Shown piece by piece: positions 54,189-62,347 of a stretch of DNA of 64,000 bases. The stretch covers positions 485,511-549,510 of the forward strand of contig NZ_AUAS01000004.1 of the NCBI RefSeq assembly GCF_000428845.1, written 5' to 3'. The stretch is from Dyadobacter alkalitolerans DSM 23607 (GTDB lineage: Bacteria > Bacteroidota > Bacteroidia > Cytophagales > Spirosomataceae). Under the pieces are notes generated by a model. It saw only the letters and a program-made list of their open reading frames with translations, ran no database searches and was not told the origin of the DNA. Made by a program: the position numbers and the translations under genes. Each line of letters opens with the position of its first letter. Within the stretch, counting starts at the first letter, position 1.

Positions 54189-54674
54189 TTATCTAAAATG
54201 TAAAATGGTGTAAATCGCATCCCTGACATCATCATTCATCCGGTGGGATAATCCGGATTCCTTTTCCACGTATCGACGGCCGTGATCAGTCCAATATCCT
54301 TCCATAGTTTTGAATATTCCCTTTTTTAGTGGCGAGAACTCATGCACGATGAAACCAGCCTTTCGAATGATCTTTGCAATCAGCTTACCGGTTGCATGGT
54401 TTTCTCCAACGTTTCGGGCTTTGGCCTGAGCTGTGGCATAATTGCCGCCGCGTAGATTGCTCTTTTTGATCTTCCATCCGGCTTCAATGTAAACCGTGGT
54501 CTCGGCTGGATCCAACTCCTTCAAGGCGTCGAGAATATTCTCAATGCTGACAGATTTTGCCATTGTCCAGGTCCGTGTTGGATAATGCCATGCTGCAACG
54601 CCTGATGCATTCAGGTCCGGGTCGATGGCCACAACATTTGGTGTATGGCAGTTTGGGCGCGGGATGAATTTCAT
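54189..54674 (-). CDS. RuvC-like Holliday junction resolvase
   Basis: This 161-residue RNase H-fold nuclease has Asp-18 in VVAIDPDLNASG, Glu-64 in VYIEAGW, and the C-terminal acidic site with Asp-149 and Asp-152 in NDDVRDAIY. Phages use such enzymes to resolve recombination or packaging junctions. It lies between the accessory island and the replication genes. Confidence 0.8.
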   Translation of the reverse strand: MKFIPRPNCHTPNVVAIDPDLNASGVAAWHYPTRTWTMAKSVSIENILDALKELDPAETTVYIEAGWKIKKSNLRGGNYATAQAKARNVGENHATGKLIAKIIRKAGFIVHEFSPLKKGIFKTMEGYWTDHGRRYVEKESGLSHRMNDDVRDAIYTILHFR

Positions 54675-54709
54675 ATTAACAGACTGATTGTGCTCGGATC
54701 GGTGTAAAT

Positions 54710-55174
54710 TTACTTTATCCTTCCGCGAAGGTGTAGCCGGCGTAATGCGCTGTACATGTAAGAACGTTCCGCATCTTCATTCGGCTCGAAGCCGCCTTTC
54801 CATCCGAATCCCTCTGGTGTATTCGTGTATGGATTATGAACGCAGCGGGCTTTCCCTTTTTCATCCACATAGATCAGCCCCCATTGTACTGGTAGGTCTG
54901 AGACTTTCAATAGGTTGGTAGGGCAGCAATAGAACCGGTATCGTCCGATTCCTCTCTCTGGAAACATACGGAATGGTTTCTTGCGATCTGCAAAGAAATC
55001 TGACCGGGATACTTTGCATTCGATCATAATGCTATGCTTCCAGGATCCGAATCCAATGACGTCAGCGCATTCAGTTTGAAGCGTTTTAAGCTCTTTAAAG
55101 GCGAAACCGCAGCTCTTTTTCAAAACCCAGTTGTAAGCTGAATCGACCAAATCTCTGTGTGTCAATGTGCTCAT
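54710..55174 (-). CDS. PD-(D/E)XK-type nuclease
   Basis: The 154-residue protein has the core ADVIGFGSW...HSIMIECKVSRSDF followed by DRKKPF, the D...ExK motif of MmcB-like nucleases. It overlaps the helicase loader gene by 4 bases, so it is translated with it. It probably processes DNA during phage replication. Confidence 0.75.
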   Translation of the reverse strand: MSTLTHRDLVDSAYNWVLKKSCGFAFKELKTLQTECADVIGFGSWKHSIMIECKVSRSDFFADRKKPFRMFPERGIGRYRFYCCPTNLLKVSDLPVQWGLIYVDEKGKARCVHNPYTNTPEGFGWKGGFEPNEDAERSYMYSALRRLHLRGRIK

Positions 55175-56067
55175 CTTCTTCTCGACTTTGCGGTGGATGG
55201 ATATTCAATGACATTGCACATTTCCTTTAATCGATCAGCGGCTCGCTCGCCGTAAAAGGATTTAAGCGCGTCCATGTCCAGGTTGGATGTGAAGTGCGTG
55301 AAATGGCGCGGTAATTCCTTATGCCGGATCCTGATGATCTCGCCCATCACATTACGAATGTTTCCCATGTGGTTGCCGAGGGATTCAGAACCTAAATCGT
55401 CAAAGAATCTCCCTAAATGAATTTGACCAAAGCATTTTTCTGTGCTCTTGTTCACCGGACTTCCGCAGTACTTATCGAAAACAGCCTCGCCGATTTCTTT
55501 GGTTGTAAACTCATCAACAATATCCTGACAATCATGCTGGGAGTATGACAGACGCGGGTTTTCATTGCAAATCTTCATCAGCTCCGTCTTGCCGCATCCA
55601 ATCGGCCCGATGATCAACAAGCCTTTCGAGAATGAAAAGTCCGGGCTAAGCTTCAAGAAATCCATGTCGCCGGTGAAATACATGCAGATCGTGTTCACCA
55701 CGCCTTTGTTTTCTTCGTCAATACTGAACGGATCCGGCCATGATTTGTCCAATGAGCGGGATTGGCCGATTTTCAGCACTATGTCGCGGAACTTGAATTT
55801 GTCCATGTCTGGGAATACAGGACCTTGATTGACCTTTTTGGCGTAGGCGGCATTGTACTCCTTTTGCGCTTTTTCCTGCCTTGCTTTGGCAATGGCCATA
55901 GCGACCGCAACTTCGCGCACTGCAAATTCTTCTTCTTCTGTGAGCTCAGGCATCACATAATCGCTAGAATTCCACGTGCGCAACGTTACCAGCTCCGACT
56001 CGCTTAGATGGTTCAGCGATGGACGTAGGGCGGAGCGTGCTGCCGCCTCGTTGGTTTGATTTTCCAT
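55171..56067 (-). CDS. DnaC-like AAA+ helicase loader
   Basis: In this 298-residue ATPase Walker A is GPIGCGKT (154-161), Walker B is FFDDLGSE (from 221), and an arginine finger is in YGERAADRLKEM near the C-terminus. The N-terminal ~120 residues are helical. The placement right after an initiator with internal iterons mirrors lambda O and P. It would load the host replicative helicase at the phage origin. An upstream start at 56103 is possible. Confidence 0.85.
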   Translation of the reverse strand: MENQTNEAAARSALRPSLNHLSESELVTLRTWNSSDYVMPELTEEEEFAVREVAVAMAIAKARQEKAQKEYNAAYAKKVNQGPVFPDMDKFKFRDIVLKIGQSRSLDKSWPDPFSIDEENKGVVNTICMYFTGDMDFLKLSPDFSFSKGLLIIGPIGCGKTELMKICNENPRLSYSQHDCQDIVDEFTTKEIGEAVFDKYCGSPVNKSTEKCFGQIHLGRFFDDLGSESLGNHMGNIRNVMGEIIRIRHKELPRHFTHFTSNLDMDALKSFYGERAADRLKEMCNVIEYPSTAKSRRR

Positions 56068-56962
56068 TGGAAGTGCTTTTGTTAAATTTAAGATCGTTCT
56101 CATGCCACGTTACCAACCTGCCGGGCAAGTGCCACGTGCCCTTTTTTGATTTGAGCTCTTTGTACCACTTGGGGATATTCTTTTTGTCGGGAGTGGACCA
56201 GTAGCGGATAAACTTCTTGTACATCTCCATCGGGTATTCGTCCGGATGTTCAGCATTGAATTGCTTGCAGGATTCGCGCAGCACTTCACAAGTGGCAATG
56301 CCGTCTTTGAAAGTCAGTAGGTATGGATTTTGTTTTTCCCCAGACCCCTTTTCTTTTTCTTCAGTTAATAATTCTTTATTTAATAATTCTTCTTTAGTAT
56401 GTATATATAGGTCGCTTGATGGCTCTGCCGGTAAAGTTTCTTTACCGTCTTGGTAAAGTTTCTTTACCGCTTCTTGATTTAATGCAATGTTTTCCGGCTG
56501 TTGTTGGTAAAGATTCTTTACCGCTGGAATATCTGCCGGTAAAGTTTCTTTACCACTATCCTTTTGTAAGTGGTCAACTTTCTTTACCGTCTGATCGCCT
56601 GCCGGTAAAGATTCTTTATCAGAGCAATTCGACAACGGTAAAGTTTCTTTATCGACGGAGTTCGAAGCCGGTAAAGTTTCTTTACCACTCGATGTGTTGA
56701 ATTCCAATGCTTCGGTAAAGTTTCTTGACCAATTTCCGGTGCATTTCAACTTGCCGGTGTCGTTTGTGACGTAGCCTATCCGGTCAAGTTTCTTTACCAG
56801 GTCGATGATTGCCTGCTTAGAAACTCCCAAATTTTCAGCCAGCTGATTGCGGGACATGGTACAGTACTCGCTCAATTTAGTCTGATCTTGCACCAAGTAG
56901 CACAAGTAGAACTCGTTCCATGTAAGTCCTAGGGAAATACGGATATTATTGAGTTCAATCAT
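55964..56962 (-). CDS. Replication initiator (O-like) containing the phage origin
   Basis: In this 332-residue protein residues 1-85 form a winged-helix domain (MSRNQLAENLGVSKQAIIDLVKK split across helix-turn-helix). Residues 90-185 are a low-complexity linker encoded by ten iterons, read as GKETLP in one frame and VKKLYQ in another. Residues 200-332 are a second domain, presumably for loader contact. It is next to the helicase loader, as in lambda O-P. It should bind the iterons and start replication. Confidence 0.85.
   Translation of the reverse strand: MIELNNIRISLGLTWNEFYLCYLVQDQTKLSEYCTMSRNQLAENLGVSKQAIIDLVKKLDRIGYVTNDTGKLKCTGNWSRNFTEALEFNTSSGKETLPASNSVDKETLPLSNCSDKESLPAGDQTVKKVDHLQKDSGKETLPADIPAVKNLYQQQPENIALNQEAVKKLYQDGKETLPAEPSSDLYIHTKEELLNKELLTEEKEKGSGEKQNPYLLTFKDGIATCEVLRESCKQFNAEHPDEYPMEMYKKFIRYWSTPDKKNIPKWYKELKSKKGTWHLPGRLVTWHENDLKFNKSTSNGKSNQRGGSTLRPTSIAEPSKRVGAGNVAHVEF
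56430..56798. other. Probable prophage replication origin: ten iterons
   Basis: Ten copies of a 17-bp dyad, consensus GGTAAAGTTTCTTTACC, start at 56430, 56452, 56506, 56538, 56572, 56604, 56637, 56670, 56714 and 56782. Four are exact; the others have one to three changes, several only in the centre. They lie inside the initiator gene, like the lambda ori in O. The AT-rich DNA at 56345-56410, just beyond the array, could be the unwinding region. Confidence 0.85.
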
Positions 56963-56971
56963 TATAGTGTG

Positions 56972-59449
56972 TTAAAAAAGGGTTAATGCTGCCTGTTTAA
57001 GGTCTGCCGACCGCACGTGTTTAATGCTGTCTTGCCAGTATTCAGTTTTCAATTCGCATCCATCGCCATATCTGCCCATCTTCACGGCCTGATAGACAGT
57101 TGAGCCAATGCCATTGAAAGGATCTGCAACCACGTCGCCGGGATTGGAATAGCGTTCTATGCATCGCTCAATGATGTCGAGCTGCAAAGGGCAAATGTGT
57201 TTCACCAGATTGCGGCGGGCCTGCGTGCTGTTCAGGGTGTTTACCCGGCTGATATCATCCCAAATCTCAGTGCTCAGTGCCTGGGGAGGTACGGCCATAA
57301 ATGTGCGAGGTAGCATTCTAACCTGATCAAGCTTTTCACAGATTTCGATGTGTTTGTGATAATCGTACCGCTCGGTAGTGTCAATGGCTTTCCATGCCTT
57401 CAATACGTCCGACAAATCAAGCTTTTTGAGGTATTCCGGATCGATTAGCCGCTCGCCGCTGGTTTTCCAGTGGGCATGCGCATCAAGTTGCCAGCGGGCT
57501 AAGGTGTACTGCTCTTTCGAGTGCTGCACAGGTTCATCGGCATAGGCGTTCTCTGATCCGGTTGGCGGCTTGCGGAAGATCAAGACATATTCAGGAAGGC
57601 CAGCGCCCATCTTCGTCATATCCTTGCATGCTTCGGACCAGGATAGCCGGTAAGTTGAATTGTTCTCCTGAACAACATCAGTGTCGATGGTGATCCGTGA
57701 AAGTAGGTGAAATCCGTGCCTTCGGAAACATTGCGTCGTGTCGTCGCTGAAAGGATCTATGCTTGTAAAGCCGGTTCCGTTCATGTAGCTGTAACGGATC
57801 CTGTCTTTCACGTGGATGGCTGCAATGCGTCCGGGTTTAAGCGTCCGGTAAAGATGCGGCACAAGGAAGTCCATCTGCTTAAAGAACTCCTCATTGCTTT
57901 CGTTATGCCCAAAGCAGTTGTAATTCTCGCTGTATTCATAATGATTGCCGAATGGAATGCTGGTAACGATGAGGCCTATACTGCAGTCCGCTTTGTTGGC
58001 ATATTCATCGACTGAATCGTTGTTGACCTGAATCCAGTTTTCACCGCGCATCTCTCTGCGGCCGGTGAACATCTCCCGTTTTAGCTGATACTGGTAGAGG
58101 TCACTGTTCAAACCGAATTCCTGAATGATCGAGGTCATTTCTGATTGCAGGTGAACGTGATCATGCCACTTCTCTTCCAGTGTGTTCAAGATTTCAAGCT
58201 CTGCATCAGTAAAGATCAGGTGAAGCTCGACTTGATGCTTTTGCATAAAGCGCAGGATCCTGTGCACTGCCTGGATAAAGTCATTGAAGCGGTAATCGAT
58301 GCCGACAAAGATTGCTTTGTGGCAATGATATTGGAAGTTGCACCCGGATCCTGCGATCTCAGGTTTCGTTGACAGATATTTGAATTCGCCTTCTGAGAAT
58401 CCAGTCAAGTATTTCTCTTTCTCGTCTAGGCTCTGCGATCCATAAACCGACTTACAATCCTCACCAAGTGCTTTCTGTATTTCCTGCCTCTCAGATTCCA
58501 GGTGGTGCCACGTGATAAAGTGATCATCAGGATTCTGATCTATTATCTCTTTCATCTTTGCCACTCGGTAGGGCATGCTGTTTCGCTTTTCCCGCGCAGC
58601 ATCCGGCAAGCTTTTCGAAGAATCGGGAATGAAGGTTGCTTGCTTTGTCTTTTTATCCACCTTCACTTCACGTTCAAAAGTGACCATGTGCCGGTGAATA
58701 ACCAGCGGGGGAAGTTCATAGCCTGTGTCATCATAGCCAAGATCAGACGGCTTGGTAATGAACACTGCCCAGCTCGACATCCAAAACCAGAATTCTTTTT
58801 CGCGGTTTTTGTAAAGTGTGAGGTTACCGGCCGTTGTTGAATCCCTTTGAAAGAATCGGGTAAGTGCCTGGCCGCGATCCATAATGCCGAGGTATTCCGC
58901 ATAATTGATCAATTCCAGATATCGATTCGGTGACGGCGTAGCTGTGTGAACGAAGCGGTAGGGGACATTGCCAAACGTATCGAGTATGGCGTTTGTCGTG
59001 TCTGTTTCTAGGTTACGCAAGCAAGATGCTTCATCAAACGTGACAGATACGAAAAGACTGGCATCAATATCACCTTTTCTTATCCGCTCGTAGTTTGTGA
59101 TGTAAAAGTGGTGACCTTCCTCGATCTGATCCGTGCGGGTGATATATTTCAGCTTTGGCATGCCGAGCTTCTTGCGATCCTTTTCAAATTCCTGCTTTAC
59201 ACCCAGAGGACAAACGAATAGCGTGTTTCCACCTTTATATGATTGGATCAATCGCTGTGTTTCCAGCTGCATGATCGTCTTGCCCAGGCCGAAGTTTGCG
59301 AAGATTGCACGAGTTCCGCCTTTAATGGACCACTGGACAATATCACGCTGATGCGGTTTTAAAATTGGATGGAGGTCTTCCGGATGAATGTCAAAACCCG
59401 TCTTTGGGGCAATACGGATCTTGGCTTCCAAAAAGTTTTGGTAGTTCAT
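56972..59449 (-). CDS. SNF2/DEXH helicase fused to DNA methyltransferase
   Basis: In this 825-residue protein the N-terminal half (about 25-430) is a superfamily-2 helicase, with NFGLGKT (52-58), FDEAS (138-142), HTATPSPN (168-175) and a motif VI-like QAVHRILR (393-400). The C-terminal half is an amino-methyltransferase, with TSIPFGNHYEYS (496-507, a variant of the usual SPPY/DPPY site) and DPFNGIGST (776-784, SAM binding) at the end, a beta-class order. It resembles phage anti-restriction modifying helicases in concept. It is the second gene of the early operon, with a 35-base gap to the first. Confidence 0.88.
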   Translation of the reverse strand: MNYQNFLEAKIRIAPKTGFDIHPEDLHPILKPHQRDIVQWSIKGGTRAIFANFGLGKTIMQLETQRLIQSYKGGNTLFVCPLGVKQEFEKDRKKLGMPKLKYITRTDQIEEGHHFYITNYERIRKGDIDASLFVSVTFDEASCLRNLETDTTNAILDTFGNVPYRFVHTATPSPNRYLELINYAEYLGIMDRGQALTRFFQRDSTTAGNLTLYKNREKEFWFWMSSWAVFITKPSDLGYDDTGYELPPLVIHRHMVTFEREVKVDKKTKQATFIPDSSKSLPDAAREKRNSMPYRVAKMKEIIDQNPDDHFITWHHLESERQEIQKALGEDCKSVYGSQSLDEKEKYLTGFSEGEFKYLSTKPEIAGSGCNFQYHCHKAIFVGIDYRFNDFIQAVHRILRFMQKHQVELHLIFTDAELEILNTLEEKWHDHVHLQSEMTSIIQEFGLNSDLYQYQLKREMFTGRREMRGENWIQVNNDSVDEYANKADCSIGLIVTSIPFGNHYEYSENYNCFGHNESNEEFFKQMDFLVPHLYRTLKPGRIAAIHVKDRIRYSYMNGTGFTSIDPFSDDTTQCFRRHGFHLLSRITIDTDVVQENNSTYRLSWSEACKDMTKMGAGLPEYVLIFRKPPTGSENAYADEPVQHSKEQYTLARWQLDAHAHWKTSGERLIDPEYLKKLDLSDVLKAWKAIDTTERYDYHKHIEICEKLDQVRMLPRTFMAVPPQALSTEIWDDISRVNTLNSTQARRNLVKHICPLQLDIIERCIERYSNPGDVVADPFNGIGSTVYQAVKMGRYGDGCELKTEYWQDSIKHVRSADLKQAALTLF

Positions 59450-59484
59450 TACTATGTAGTTTTTAGAATTAGCAGGGGAAGTGC

Positions 59485-59739
59485 TTATACAATAGCGGCA
59501 AGCTTATCCTCGCGCTCTCTTATAATTGAAATCAACACTCGTTTAATGACGTCTTCGTGCTCGCCGCCATTTCGTTGTATAGCATTATAGACAGCGTATT
59601 TCGTCAATTCAAAACCATACTCACCAGCTCGTTCAACCACTAATTCCGCATAATTACTCTTTGTGGTCAGCTTCTTGCGAAGATCTCGAATGCTCATCTG
59701 ATCCAAATACTCTGTGTGCCGAATAGTTACATTCTCCAT
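59485..59739 (-). CDS. First gene of the early leftward operon
   Basis: This 84-residue helical protein (MENVTIRHTEYLDQMSIRDL) has no recognised family. It is the first reading frame after the leftward promoter at 59814-59843 and may be an early regulator. Confidence 0.55.
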   Translation of the reverse strand: MENVTIRHTEYLDQMSIRDLRKKLTTKSNYAELVVERAGEYGFELTKYAVYNAIQRNGGEHEDVIKRVLISIIREREDKLAAIV

Positions 59740-59813
59740 CTATTTTGGTTAATTTTAGTGGATTTTAATTTATTTTAATCAATTATTGTCTATAATTGCA
59801 TTAGAAGGTAAAT

Positions 59814-59857
59814 CAAAGATACAGCAAATTTACTTAAAGTCAAGCAAAATAGACTAA
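59814..59857 (-). promoter_or_regulatory. Main early leftward promoter with operator-like 24-mer
   Basis: Read leftward, TATCTTTG (59814-59821) and TTG (59841-59843) are 19 bases apart, a consensus Bacteroidota promoter. The 24-bp sequence 59834-59857 that covers the -33 box is identical to 49944-49967. The divergent repressor-like gene begins 3 bases from its end. Confidence 0.78.
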
Positions 59858-59859
59858 AA

Positions 59860-60336
59860 ATGGAAAATGAATCAATTTTAAAAGATCGAATGCGAGCTTT
59901 GATGGATCACTATGGTATAGGGGTCAAGGAATTGGTTGAGAAAATCGGTGGAAGTAGAGCGACATACTTCAATATCTTAAATGGTTCTTCTCAGCCCGAC
60001 TTTAAAACAACAGTGGCTATCCTGAACGGATTTCCGGAGATGTCTGCAGAGTGGTGGACTCGTGGAGACGGCCCGATGCTAAAAACATCGATTTTATCGA
60101 AAGAAGAGGCTGACAGTATTATCGCAGAAAACAAAGCAATCAAAGCTCTGTACCGTGCAGAGCTTATGGGAAAGTCTAAGGGTGCGATCCTTTGCCCAGA
60201 TGTAGACAGAGAAACACGTAAACACCAATTTAAAGATGCAATGAAGTCTTTAAGAGGGAAACGTACTTCCAAGTCTATATCGGTTCGTATCCCAGGAGTG
60301 AAAGCGCCTACTTTAAGCGACTTGTTCGAAGAGTAA
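59860..60336 (+). CDS. CI-like phage repressor
   Basis: The 158-residue protein has an N-terminal helix-turn-helix of the XRE type (GVKELVEKIGGSRATYFNILNG), then AEWWTRGDGPML, a motif frequent in Bacteroidota phage repressors, and a C-terminal part without a visible LexA-type protease site. It lies next to attR and is divergent from the early operon, with the shared 24-mer touching its start. It probably represses both leftward promoters and perhaps itself. Confidence 0.8.
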   Translation: MENESILKDRMRALMDHYGIGVKELVEKIGGSRATYFNILNGSSQPDFKTTVAILNGFPEMSAEWWTRGDGPMLKTSILSKEEADSIIAENKAIKALYRAELMGKSKGAILCPDVDRETRKHQFKDAMKSLRGKRTSKSISVRIPGVKAPTLSDLFEE

Positions 60337-60380
60337 GCGATTGCTCCGAAAGGGCTTCAATTTGAATGAAAAGGCTGCAT

Positions 60381-60393
60381 AAAAGACTACCAT
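60381..60393 (-). repeat. Candidate integrase arm site, right end
   Basis: AAAAGACTACCAT is the exact reverse complement of 6394-6406. It lies 38 bases inside attR. Confidence 0.5.
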
Positions 60394-60431
60394 ATCTTAA
60401 AAATGCGCCAATCCAGTGAGTGAAAAGGGTA

Positions 60432-60454
60432 GGTTCGACTCCCCGCATCTCCAC
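60432..60454 (+). repeat. attR core of the prophage
   Basis: This is a 23-bp perfect copy of the ssrA 3' end (6253-6275). Confidence 0.93.
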
Positions 60455-60480
60455 TGATTGAAAAATCAAATCTTACAAAA

Positions 60481-60508
60481 ACCCGCAAAATCAATTTGCG
60501 GGTTTTTT
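60481..60508 (+). terminator. Terminator downstream of attR
   Basis: A 9-bp stem ACCCGCAAA/TTTGCGGGT (60481-60489, 60495-60503) is followed by T's. It may be the terminator that served ssrA before the prophage integrated. Confidence 0.8.
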
Positions 60509-60607
60509 GTTATCCGCAGATTTTGCAGCAAAACCCGAGGGAGGAATTAGGGGTTGAGAAAAATACGGGAAAGTAAGTATTTGAAAATAAGTTGATTAGA
60601 GATGGAT

Positions 60608-60628
60608 TTCGACTCCCTCCATCTCCAC
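60608..60628 (+). repeat. Third, diverged copy of the ssrA end (att of second element)
   Basis: It is 21 bases long with two adjacent changes from the prophage att core. It lies 222-272 bases before a second integrase gene, the usual integrase-att arrangement. Confidence 0.75.
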
Positions 60629-60654
60629 TCCAACAAGTTTCAAAATCTGCATAG

Positions 60655-60690
60655 GCCCGTAAATCAAGATTTGCGGGCTTTCTGTTTTCC
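60655..60690 (+). terminator. Terminator downstream of the third att copy
   Basis: A 10-bp stem GCCCGTAAAT/ATTTGCGGGC (one G-T pair) is followed by a T-rich stretch. It is similar in sequence to the terminator after attR. Confidence 0.75.
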
Positions 60691-60879
60691 TGCTCGCTAT
60701 CCAAATCTTTCAAAGTCTAACAATAGCAAAGGGACGAATTCGGGACTGAGTCCCATTATGATTGTTAGTCCCTTTTTGGTCCCTTGGATATACCTAATTG
60801 TTTGTCATTCAATAACATGTGCAGCAAATGAACATCTTGATTCAACAAAATGAGATATCTAATTTTAAAACAAAAAAAG

Positions 60880-62097
60880 ATGGAATCAAGCATGACAATT
60901 CTGTTTTCGGTTAGGCAATCAAAGATCAATCGAAACAATCAACTGCCCGTTTACATGCGGGTAACAATTGGTGGAGCAAGGTTTGAAGTTGCAACAGGCA
61001 AATCTGTATCACCGGAAAGGTGGTCAGCAAGCTCAGGAAAAGCGAAGGGCGCAACAATAGAGGCTAAAGAAGTCAACGCATTTTTGGAAACCTTGGCAGG
61101 TAAAGCTTATGCTATTCAGCGGCAAATCATCAAGGAGGACCTATTGATGTGTATTGAAATTTTTAAGCGGAAGTGGCAGGGAGAAGATCAAAATATCATC
61201 GGGCTGTTGACCATATTTAAAGAACATAACGCCAAGGTTAAACAGTTGATCAATTTAGAATATGCGCACGCAACCTATATGCGATATCAGACCACGCTCA
61301 GGCACACCGAAGAGTTTATCACCTGGAACTACAAAACGAAGGACTTTGATGTCCGAAAACTCAATTTCAAATTTATATCGGATTTCGAGTTTTATTTAAA
61401 AGGTGTAAAAAAGGTTGGTCACAATGCTACAATGAAGTACTTGGCAAACCTAAAGAAGATAGTACTCATTTGCGTAAAAAATGACATCATAGCGAAAGAC
61501 CCGTTTTTTGCCTTCAAATTTGCAAAGCACGAAGTAGATCGAATTGCATTGACGGAGCACGAATTACGCACAGTTGCGAATAAAGTGTTCGAGATCCCAC
61601 GCTTAGAACAAGTAAGAGACATCTTTCTCTTCTGCTGCTACACCGGCCTTGCGTATGCCGATGTGGCAAAACTTAGCAAAATGGATATAATCGAAGGTCG
61701 TTCAGGTGAAATGTGGATAAATATAAAACGTCAAAAGACAGACTCTGCCTCACGAATTCCACTGTTACCACCAGCTTTGAAGTTGCTAAAAAAGTACGAG
61801 AGCCAATTGGAGCGTTTAGACAAGCATCTACTTCCGGTCCTTTCCAACCAGAAGATGAATGCTTATTTGAAAGAGATTGGAGATGTTTGTGGAATAGTTG
61901 AGCCAATTACTTTTCACCTAGCAAGACACACTTTTGCTACTACTGTTACGCTTTCAAATGGAGTTCCAATTGAAACGGTTTCAAGAATGCTCGGACATCG
62001 TAGCCTGAAAACGACCCAGCTGTACGCGAAAGTCCTGGACAAAAAAGTCAGTGATGATATGCAACGATTGTCAGAGATTATAGGTGCAAAATATTAG
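60880..62097 (+). CDS. Tyrosine recombinase of the second element
   Basis: In this 405-residue protein (numbers below count from the alternative upstream ATG 60850) the N-terminal arm-binding-like domain starts TILFSVRQSKINRNNQ. A SAM-like domain (about 120-220) and a catalytic domain follow. Ala-268 in YTGLAYADV replaces the first arginine, while His-356 and Arg-359 (HLARHTF), His-383 (LGH) and Tyr-392 are present. This is the usual set for Bacteroidota transposon integrases. Start 60880 is chosen for length; 60850 and 60892 are alternatives. Confidence 0.9.
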   Translation: MESSMTILFSVRQSKINRNNQLPVYMRVTIGGARFEVATGKSVSPERWSASSGKAKGATIEAKEVNAFLETLAGKAYAIQRQIIKEDLLMCIEIFKRKWQGEDQNIIGLLTIFKEHNAKVKQLINLEYAHATYMRYQTTLRHTEEFITWNYKTKDFDVRKLNFKFISDFEFYLKGVKKVGHNATMKYLANLKKIVLICVKNDIIAKDPFFAFKFAKHEVDRIALTEHELRTVANKVFEIPRLEQVRDIFLFCCYTGLAYADVAKLSKMDIIEGRSGEMWINIKRQKTDSASRIPLLPPALKLLKKYESQLERLDKHLLPVLSNQKMNAYLKEIGDVCGIVEPITFHLARHTFATTVTLSNGVPIETVSRMLGHRSLKTTQLYAKVLDKKVSDDMQRLSEIIGAKY

Positions 62098-62190
62098 GTC
62101 ACTTATATGATTGCATTGTTAGAAGTCTGACAAACAAACTCGGCAAAAAGGGCAGCTAAATAAGTGGCCCTATTACCTGAGGATTGTGAG

Positions 62191-62228
62191 AAGCCGCCAA
62201 AAGCTTACGGCATAATGGCGGCTTTTCT
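62191..62228 (+). terminator. Terminator after the second integrase
   Basis: A 9-bp stem AAGCCGCCA/TGGCGGCTT (62191-62199, 62216-62224) precedes TTCTATT. Confidence 0.75.
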
Positions 62229-62347
62229 ATTGTTTGAGGTACTACAAGTTTTACCAGCGAACTCAGTGGGGCACTAGTTTCGTTTCCTTTGGCTGTTAAC
62301 GGCAACTATTAAACAGGCTTTTTCTGTTGCCAAGCATATATTTTTAA

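Larger units (their letters stand above)
6253..60454. mobile_element. Complete prophage integrated in the 3' end of ssrA
   Basis: The element is bounded by a 23-bp perfect direct repeat (6253-6275 and 60432-60454) made of the ssrA T-arm and acceptor end. Inside are a tyrosine integrase next to the left repeat, a repressor-like gene next to the right repeat, a rightward structural and lysis operon, and a leftward replication operon. A tape measure gene of 1,507 codons, with no contractile-sheath gene recognised, points to a long non-contractile tail (siphovirus-like; inference). All expected modules are present and open, so it may be inducible; only a head maturation protease was not recognised. 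Confidence 0.93.

Noticed and set aside
56416..56700. Rightward frame full of VKFLYR-like repeats
   Set aside because: It is the reverse reading of the iterons; the repeats are explained by the origin.
56430..56798. Possible CRISPR array
   Set aside because: The repeats are short dyads at irregular spacing inside a coding sequence, with no cas genes; no CRISPR array was seen in the window.
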